Source of the DNA: Dryomyza anilis
Taxonomy: Eukaryota; Arthropoda; Insecta; Diptera; Dryomyzidae
Assembly: GCA_951804985.1 (NCBI GenBank)
Contig: OX638131.1
Coordinates: 40,862,044 to 40,926,043, forward strand
Direction of reading: 5' to 3'
DNA: 64,000 nt
This document shows positions 1 to 10,100 of this stretch, in pieces (positions within the stretch are counted from its first letter, which is position 1; every line of letters starts with the position of its first letter). The translations under genes were made by a program, and so were the position numbers. Under the pieces are notes generated by a model, which saw nothing but the letters and a program-made list of their open reading frames with translations, searched no databases and was not told where the DNA came from.

Positions 1-433
1 TGTGACCTATGATCCGACCACTTATGTTCAAATACCTCATATAAAATGTACATATAAAGATCAATTTTTATCTATACGTGCTTAGGAAAACTTTGTTGGT
101 CAAATATATATTGATATCATGCTCAAATACATGATAATAATGTTTTCCGGCGAAAAGACTTGTGGTTCACAAAAAAAAAAATCGAAATTCGGTACACCTA
201 CCCATTTGTAAATATGGGTATCAAATGAATGGAAATTCTTCAGCGATTGAATGTTTGTAGTTATTTTCAGGATTCGTATACCCTGGTGACCTATATATCA
301 TATTGAATGGTAACCACACATATGTGTAGGGTATTTATAGTCGGCTTAGACCGACTATAATTTTGATAATCCTAACTATCATAATTACACCTACTTTAAA
401 ATTTCCCATGTAATCTAACCTTCCCAACTGGTT
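1..433 (+). repeat. Family G repeat, 5'-truncated at window edge (G1)
   Basis: Nearly identical to the 3' two thirds of the full copy at 60771-61495: it starts at GTGACCTATGATCCGACC, passes GGTAACCACACATATGTG and the palindrome TAGTCGGCTTAGACCGACTA, and ends CTTCCCAACTGGTT. The palindrome near the 3' end and the T-rich insertion sites fit a Helentron-like non-autonomous element. The left part lies outside the window. Confidence 0.85.
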
Positions 434-941
434 TAATTTCCCGTATATTTTCAATGTTTATTTAATGCAAAAATCAAATTTATACCACCCAATCCTAGTA
501 CAAATTGTGATCTGAAACAGATTTTTTGTATTTTTACCAAATGCATGTTTATAATCACCCTACCAATTAAATGGACAATACGAACTTGTCATGATTATGA
601 CTTCCCTAATAGGTAAATTTCATCTAGAGTAGAGTAGGCTTAATTTAATACAATTATAATACATACATGTACAGGCGTTGAAGTAATCAGCGTTGCTATA
701 TAATACGTCCTCAATTTGTACCAGTTGTTAAATGTTTCCTTTTTAATAATACAGATTTCTTGAGGAACTGGAAAGGATGAAAATATGAGAAACATTATGT
801 ATATCTTTTATGAGAATTTTAGTAATAATAGTCAATTGCGAAATACTTAATCATATTTATAAACGTATCATAATAGGAATTAGTGGCTTTAGAACTTTAT
901 AAAAATTTCTTTTAAAGTTAGTTATTATAATTACAACTTAC
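434..941. other. AT-rich stretch left of the last visible ABCG exon
   Basis: Intron sequence downstream of donor GTAAGT at 941. No further exon with ABCG membrane-segment coding is recognisable on the minus strand, and no repeat is found in a second place. Confidence 0.5.
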
Positions 942-1110
942 ACCGTAAAACACCAGGCATCATAGTCGTGTACCATAAATACACACAATGTATTAATATT
1001 GAACCCATATTCGATATTTGTTTCGTCGCATTCGATCCAGAGTTTCCGAATGTAAATCCAATAACTACAGCGCACACTATATGAACAGCTAACTTTAAAT
1101 ATGTTACCGT
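942..1110 (-). CDS. ABCG coding exon 7 (first two membrane segments)
   Basis: Starts after CCTTTTTCAG and reads [19 protein letters not shown] (membrane segment 1), a short loop [12 protein letters not shown], then [20 protein letters not shown] (membrane segment 2). The donor GTAAGT follows 942 in phase 1. The dangling T would become the aromatic residue (F or Y) usual after MPxVLR. No further exon is recognisable in 1-941, so the remaining membrane segments and the C-terminus lie outside the window. Confidence 0.9.
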
Positions 1111-4100
1111 CTGAAAAAGGTTTAAATATTTAGCGTTTTTGTTTGTGGAATATTGAAATTGAATTAAGAGTTGTACCCAGTCTCGGAAAAATTGCACATG
1201 ACATCGACCGATCAACAGCCAGAGTCGCATCCATTCGGGCGGTGGATAAACATGCTTCGAGGAGTCTAAGGGCGGTGTTACCGATTGTCGTGTACGCTTG
1301 GCCACATTTGCCTCCATCATTTTGACCATTTGCACTTCGCTGAGATTATTTTCATCCATGTCTTCTTGGTTGCAGCACCAGATTGGATTTCTGGCAGCTT
1401 CAGCCAATGCTGAAGTGTGATTACCATAATCACCATTGACACATTCCAATACTGTTCAAAATAAATACAAATGTTAGTAAAAGTATTAAATATTTTGGGT
1501 TGCACAGTTAGGAAATGTAGAATTACTTGTAATTTTTAATTTGTTTTAATTATTGAAATTTTAAATTATAAGTGTCATAAGTAAATGTTTTTCATTTTTC
1601 AAAACCAAGAAAACTTATGTAATATAATTTAATACTAGTTTGCTTTTAAAAAAATGTATTTCTACTATTATTTTTAACAGCATTTGTAATTATTTGATTT
1701 GATTTTACTACACAAAGTATTAGAAATTCATTTTTGTTGACTGTATATATTAATTTTGTATACGTATGCACATAATGCGAATGTGAACCGGTAAAAATGA
1801 ATCTCAGGCAACTGAAAGAAACGCTTTGTAGTCAAAGACCAAGAAGGAGAAAGTAGCATGTTATTCATATGTAGTACAAAAAGCAATACTCAAATTCTCC
1901 TGATGCATTTGTGTCGTCAGTACTTATGATGATGAAGGTTGCATATTTTGCTTCCATCTTCATCACCAGAAAATATATGTGATGTACATATTTTCACAAA
2001 TATTTATTAAACATCTTTCTGAGAGTACATACAATTTTTTCTTGATTTTATATTAAATATATAATGTTGTAAAAATAAATGCAGATGTAGTAATTTTTCT
2101 ACATATTTCTGGACTTTAAATAAACACAAAATATAGATATTTGTAATGCAAATGTAGTAAAACTATGATATGTACACACGGAAAAATCCTCTTTTGGCAT
2201 GAGGTTGGAAGAATGAAAAAAGTTAGTTGTACCAACTGACTTCATTCGGTTAAATCGAATGGTTTTACAAATTTGCTAGCGGAACTGCAATATTAGCCTA
2301 TACACCTAAAATGTTAGTCTATACACACTCCTAATTATTCTAAATCTGTATTAAATTGTTCTAAAACAGTTGAAATTGGTTGCAGTACAAACTAAAACTT
2401 TTTTTATTTTGACAATAACAACCTACTAAGTGGTTGAGAGAACCGAATAAGTTAGTTGGGCAAAGAGTTGGTTGGCGCAATATATCTCTATTCTGTGTAT
2501 AGTAAATTTGATTACACACAGAAAAATCCTCTTTTGGCATGAGGTTGGAAGAATGAAAATGTTAGTTGTACCAACTAACTTCATTCGGTTAAATCAAATG
2601 GTTTACAAATTTGCTGGCGGAAGTGCCATAAAGTCCCACAGTGGTTTCGTTTTCTCATGTAGCCCTATACACATGAAATATTAGTCTATACACACTCCTA
2701 ATGGTTCTAAATCTGTGCTAAATTGTTCTAAAACAGTTCGAAATTGGTTGCAGTACAAACTACAACTCTTTTTATTTTGACAATAACAACCGACTAAGCG
2801 GTTGACAGAACCGAATAAGTTGGCGAATTGGTTGGCGCAACAAATCTCTATTCTGTGTGTAGTTATTTCCATGATGTATGTATGTATTTTTATGGTATTT
2901 TACGTTTTTGGTCATAATTGACTAATTGAAAATGTCTCCACTAGGACTTTTGAAAATTAACTTGAAATTTTGAAATTAACTGAGATCATTGGTAAAACTT
3001 ACAGAAATCCGCAGGATTGTGATATGGCGGACACTCCAAGTCAAGAGATTTGAGGAATGTTACCGTGTTGACCGGTCTGCCCTGGTACGTGCATTGACCT
3101 TGGCTCATCACATAAATATGATTGAACATGTTGTAGATGTGCGATGAGGGTTGGTGAATTGTGCATACAATGGTGCGACCCTCACTGGCCAATACTTGTA
3201 GCAGTTGAATTGTGTCGTAACAGGACGAACTGTCCAGTCCACTGAAGATAAAAAAAACAAGAAACCTGTCAAATGTACGACTTTAAGTTGGACAGATAAT
3301 AGTTACTCACGTTGTTGGTTCGTCAAGAAAAAAAACTGGAGGATTATCAATCAGTTCCAGTGCAATTGACAAACGTTTCTTTTGACCACCAGATAATTTC
3401 GAACACTGGGTGCGTTTTGTGTGTGACAACTTCAAAGTGTCCAATAGTTGTTCGATCTGTTTGCGATTTATTTTAGAAATTAGTGAATTTTAGTATATAT
3501 TCAAAACCGACCAGCATTTGTTTCTCCTTCATATTCATGGAATTATTCGATATTTTTAACGAAGCTGCCAGCATCATTGTCTCCTCGACTGTGAACCAGG
3601 CATAGAAATGATCATCCTGCATAATATAGCAACAGAATTTACGTGTCTTCGGTGCATCGCCGAAATCTATGTCACCGGTAACGCCATTCTTACTACAATA
3701 TTAAATTTTAGATTTTAAAGTAAATTTTTATCCAAGCATTATTTTACTTACGTAAACCCTGTTAATATATTCAAAAGACTAGATTTGCCAGCTCCTGAGG
3801 GCCCCATTATGGCAGTCAGCTGGCCAGCTTTAAATGTCCCGTTTATACCATCGAGAATTGTTTTCTTATCTGTAGATAATAGAATAAATTCAGCATTTAA
3901 TAAAAGTTATTCATTACATACATTATGAATTACTGATTTTAAGGTTCAAAATTATACCAAAACCCAAAAGGCATTTATAAAACAAGAACTTTTGAATATC
4001 ATTGATAAATAAACTTATGCAAAATGTTGCATATGACTTGATTTATTGATTTAAGATGGTGCTGAAATTACAAATGCTAAGTTTTTACTTGGACACCACC

Positions 4101-7100
4101 TATTAATCATACGCATCAAGCACATTTCTCATTTGTATTCTCAGAAGCACCACTTATAATTCAAGTAAGGAGTCATTAAGAATGACTACTGCTTAATTGA
4201 TTAGACTATTTAGTAACTATTAAGATAGGCTTTCTGACGACGACATCTATAGAATAATGCTGAGTGATGTTGTCTTAGAGTTGAATTGAAATCATTAGGA
4301 AAAGATCGATGACCGTACTATCAGAATGTGTAACGGTTATTGACCGATAATACTATAAATAATACTATAAATACTAACATCTTTTGTGTCTTAGATGATT
4401 GTTTTCATAATAATTATATTATAATAATTACAAAACAATTATATACATAGATACAAGTAAACTATGTATGATTTCGACTTTTGATTTACATATGGACACT
4501 GCCATGCTAAAGGGCGAATGTGCAGTTTTAAAAACGTGGAGATATCAAATTTTAAAATTTTAAGTGCTTTAAAAATTAGTAAATTTAGTTTTATTTTTTT
4601 TATTATACCCTACACCTATGAGGTACAGGGTATATTAACTTTGTGCATATATTGTAACGCCCCTTAGGAGGCGTGTCCGGTATGGAAAAGTATATATATT
4701 CTTGATCAGCATCACTACCCGAGTCCGTTTAGCCATGTCCGTCTGTCTGTCTGTCCGTCTTGCTGTCTTGCTGTCTTGCTGTCTTGCTGTCCGAATACAG
4801 AAAATCTTGAGAAATACTGATAAGAATACGATGAAAATTCGTCGCAATATATTTTAGCCAAAAGTAGGAACTAAGTTTGAAAATGAGCCAAATCGGTCAA
4901 CGGACACGCCCACCTCCCATACAAGTCACTTTTATATAACTCTTTAGGAACTAATAACTCGAAAAGTATTCAAAATATAGTTATAAAATTTAAAACATAT
5001 TGTTATAATTCACCTAAAAATATGTGGTCCAAAAATGGGCGTGATCCGCCCACTTTTTTTTTCATTATTTCCCGGGTTTTCATAGTGGAAGTTTGATCCG
5101 TAAATTATTAAAATCAAATCTGTGAAATATTTGCCTTACAAAATATTAAATATAGGCGTGGTCCGCCCACTTTTATTTTTAAAATTTTTTTATTAGATAT
5201 TTTATACTTTTATATCAATTTTTTAAATTATATGAGACGTAAATTTCTGATATGTGAATAATATTATGAGGTATACAATTAAATATCTCACAGGTGTAGG
5301 GTATTCCATAGTCGGGCCCGATCGACTATAACAGTCCGTCCCATATGACCGAACTTACCCATGTGACCTAACTTTCCCAACTCGTTTTTCTGTTATTTTG
5401 GTTTATTCATCAATTACACTACTAAATAGGCATTCTGCGCAGCAGTCATGGCTATTTTTGTATTATGTAAAATGACGCCCTGATTCCAAAGATATGGTTT
5501 AATAATGTTTCTTTGGATAGATTTGCAAAATATGGGCCAATAACTTTTCAACCGAGCTTTCATAAAGGTGCTCACATATATTTGTAAATATCTCGCATTC
5601 TAAATAACACATATGACCAAGTGTTATATCGAATGAAAGGTAATTGAATATCAAATAAACATTTCTCAGAACACTTTTATATTAGTTCATTAGTTTAAGA
5701 GAACTCGATAAGAGAACTTGTAAAAAAAGCATTTGTTTCAACAAAAACTTAAAAAACGAGTTGGGAAAGTCAGTTCACATGGGTAAGTTCGGTCACATGG
5801 GCGGATTTTTATAGTCGGCCGGGCCCGACTATGGAATACCCTACACCTTTGGTGGGGATATTAATGTGGGATATTTAATTGCATACCTTAATTTTAAAGT
5901 TTTTAATTAAGCTGAACCTCCCCACCCTCAGAATATTATTCATATATCAGAAATTTACGTCTTATATCCCCATAAATTAAAAAATTTATATAAAAGTATA
6001 AACAACTAAAAAAAAAATTTGAAAAACATGATTGGGCGGACCACGCCTATATTTAAAATTTTGAAAGGCCAATATTTCATAGACTTGATTTTAATAATGT
6101 ACGTATCAAATTTCCACTATGAAAACCCGGGAAATAATAAAAAAAAAAATGGGCGGATAACGTCTATTTTTGGACCACATATTTATAGGTGAATTCTAAC
6201 AATACCTTTTAAATTTTATAACTATACCTTGAATACTTTTCGAGTTATTAGTTCCGAAAGAGTTATATAAAAGTGACTTGTATGGGAGGTGGGCGTGTCC
6301 GTTGACCGATTTGGCTCATTTTCAAACTCATTTCCTACTTTTGGCTAGAATATATTGAGACGAAATTTCATCGCATTCTGATCAGTATTTCTCAAGTTAT
6401 TCTGTATTCGGACTGCAAGACAGCAATACGAACAGACAGACAGACGGACATGGCTAAACGGACTCGGGTGGTGATGCTGATCAAGAATATATATACTTTT
6501 CCATACCGGACACGCCTCCTAAGGTGCGTTACAATATATGCACAAAGTTAATATACCCTTTACCTCATAGGTGTGGGGAAAAAAAGTATGATGATACACA
6601 ATTTTTAATTTTCCATAATTAGTTCACACTCTTTCGAAGAAATTCGAAGAATTGAGAAATTTTCGACGAAATATATGGGTAACATTTGAGGATAAAAAAA
6701 GTTATGTGAAAACCATATAATTGGGTGCCATACAAATAGTCATAAAAATAAAAAATGTGAGCGGATCACGCTCATTTTTTGAGCACCTATTGATAGATGA
6801 TTGCGTAATTAATTTTAAATTTTATAACTTTATCTTTAATACTTAAAGAGATATGTGATCCTAAAAAGTAAACCCATGTCTCGTAGTGGATGTAGTAGAT
6901 TACGTTGACTAATTCGACTCATTTTCGAACTTTGAATTACTATTCTACTAAAATATATTAAAACTAAATTTCGTCGCATTCGGAATAGCAGTTTTCGAGT
7001 TATCGTGTATAGGCGGACATACAGACGGTTATATCTTAATCGACTCGGAAAGTGATGTTGATAAAGAAAATATATACTTTTTCATACCGGTCACGCCTAC

Positions 7101-10100
7101 TAAGAGGCGCGAATATATTCTCAAATACATTTTATAACTTGTAACCAATGGGTATAGGGTATAAACATAAAATACGATTTTTATAGTTAATACTCAATTG
7201 TAATGTTTTCACATGATTTTTTCTGTTCTCAAAATATATCCATAGATTTCTTTTATTTTTCGATAATTTTCTTTACAAATGTGCAGGCTAATTTTGGAAT
7301 ATTTCAAACTGTGCATCATCTCACGTTTTCAATTTTTCACTATTTTTTAAATGCATTTTTGAATTAAATGTTGGTCGAAAATATTTACATTTTTCGAGTT
7401 CTTCTACAGAGTTCTCTTAAACCAGTGAACTAATTCCAAAGTGTTGTAAAAAATGTTTATTGGATATTTAATTATCTTTCATTCGATATAACACTTGAGC
7501 ATATGGGTTTTATAAAACGCGAGATATTTACAAATATATGTGACCACCTTTTTGAAAGCTCAGTACAAAAGTTATTGCCCGAAATATCGTAAACCTATCC
7601 ATAAAATTTTTTTAAAATTATTTATTCAAATTCTGCGGGTCATTTCTAATAATACAAAAATAATGGCATTTACTGCGCAAACTTTTTTTCTCATTTTGTT
7701 GTGAAATGTTATTATCAATCAATAGTGCTTTAAAAACAATAAAAACAAAACAAACAATAATACCTGCACCAATAAAGAGTTTTTAGAAATAGAAAAAATA
7801 AAAATCTTGTCATGCCAAAGGGGCGAAACTTTTCGGTTTTTTTGCTATTACTCTTTATTGGTGTAAGATAAAATAGTGATGTAAAGGCATTAATTGTTTG
7901 ATTTTAAACCATATATCGATTGACATCATTATTTAATAAAAAATTGACAAACATTTTTCTTACAAATGATAACAATTCAATTCATAGGTGCTTTAAAAAC
8001 AAACAATTAATACCTTTTCACCACTATTTTATCTTATACCAATAAAAAGTTATGGTAAAAAAACGAAAAGATTCACCCTTTTGGCATGCCAACATTTTCA
8101 ATTTTTTGAATTCGCCCTTTTGGTTTTTTGTTTTTTGTGGCTAGAAATATCAAACAAAACCACACACTATTTTGGCACAGCATACTTGAGGAAAAACTAC
8201 ATTTAAAAAATTGTAAAAAAAAAGGCAAATGTCAAAAAATACACATTCGCCCCTTTGGCATGATAGTGACGATATATAAAACGGTGATATTGTATTTTAA
8301 ATTTTAATCAATACATAATGCAGTCGATAATCAAAAAATTAATTTTTTGGATAATGGTAACTGAGATATATAAGTAGCAGATATATAAGTACACAATATA
8401 TAAGTCAAATATTAAAATTAAATGCAATAAAAGTATCCTATTGTTCTAAACAGTTTATTTGCAATGTCTATAATTTATTTTTTCAATTCACTTTAAGAAT
8501 ATTAATAATTTAGAATACGTGAGTGAAAATGTATTTATTATTCAAAACTAATAATATCTAATAAATCTTTTTTTCTTCGAAATATGCTGATATGCAAATC
8601 ACGTTACATTTCTTCTTAGAAATGATTGAGCATTTTTTCTTATATTTTCCAGTAAATTTCAACTATGAATCATGAATCTGATATTTATCATATTAAATCT
8701 CTACATTATTACAGAACAGAATGAGACAGAATTTTCCTAAGAATATTACATATATCAATGATTTTAATGCATACTAAGTTTTAAAGAATATTGCAAAAAT
8801 TCAGCCAAGTTTTCTTCTATTGATTATGAATGAAAATATCCAATATGTTTTAAAGATAAGATGATCTAAATTCGAAATATATGATATTTTTACACTATTA
8901 TGGATTATTTTTTAAAGTAATTAAAATCTTATGATTAATATTAAAAGGGTTTGTGTTTGTTAACCTAACAGAGTGCGGTTTTATATAAAGAACAATGTTG
9001 TATTTTATATATTTAATTTCTATAATTTGTTTCGATGTAATATATACTTTTAAATACTGTTTGATTTACTATTAAAAAAGCACTTTTGTATAAATTTTTC
9101 AATAAATTAATCAATTATCTTATTAGTAATAAACGATTATAAAATAATATGAAGTGTTAATTAAATCTTTAAATAACTTTTAGCAGGCATCAAATATTAC
9201 CTCATTTAGTTATAAATAATGTTGAAATTTATTGCACCAAGCATATACTGTCAACATTGTTAGAAAAACTACTTTGTCAGTAGAAATATTTACTTTAACA
9301 GATTCCTAGTCTGCCATGTCTCAGAGACCTCCGATGCCTCGAATTTATATCGAATAACTTCGAGAAAAAAGTTCGATCTCGTTGATTTATCGATTCTAAT
9401 TTTTATAATTTCTCGTACATTCAAATACATTGACAAGATACGTTATATAAACATTTATCGCATCAATATCGTAATATTTTTCGAAGTAATATCCAACATT
9501 TATCTCTTTTTTCATCGATATCGTTCCGATTTCAAAAAATTTCTTGTACCGTGAAAACTCCGACAAAACGCATCGATATCTACATACCATGTAGGTCTAA
9601 TTTGGCGCTCGATATCGGTACGATATAGAAGGTGTTTGATATCGTGTGATTTCTCCATTTTCTAGCATTGATCTCTTTACGATTTCGAAACGAATGTCAG
9701 ACTAGATTTCTTAATTTACTGGGAAATAATAAAATCTGTTCAGATTTTTCATTTAAGAAAGTTTTTTTTTCTCATAGTGTTTTTTACGGATTTTTATGTC
9801 TGTGATACCTTCAATGGCTTTCTCGCTTCTAATTTTAAACATTGTTCGGACATTCAAATTTTATAACAAGATATGATATTTATACATTTATCACCTCGAT
9901 ATCGCAATATTTTCGAAGCAACTCGTACCTATTTGCATTATTGTTCTTTTCGATATTGATTCGATTTTGTAAAATGTCTCGTACTGAGAAAACTTCAAAC
10001 TCCGCATCGATATACGTCCAATTTGGAATACTATTCGCACTTTTGGGCAGGAATTTCAAAATCTTCCTTGGAGTTCCTGGACCGAATACAAGAAAGTACG

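Larger units (their letters stand above)
1452..3002 (-). other. ABCG intron between coding exons 5 and 6
   Basis: A 1551-nt phase 1 intron with donor GTAAGT and acceptor TTGAACAG. Its middle carries two head-to-tail MITE copies (2175-2497 and 2515-2859). The rest (1460-2170 and 2870-3000) is AT-rich and shows nothing recognisable. Confidence 0.85.
4493..8277 (+). mobile_element. Possible element with TGCCAAAGGGGCGAA termini, broken up by later insertions
   Basis: A left-end-like motif CCATGCTAAAGGGCGAATGT lies at about 4500, and a right end TTCGCCCCTTTGGCATGATA followed by GTGACGATATA near 8277. The same two ends bound the uninterrupted relative at 29188-30137. Between them lie the A1 and A2 repeats and a decayed relative. 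Reading the whole span as one element with nested insertions is my inference; only the 7740-8277 portion is clearly this family. Confidence 0.4.
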
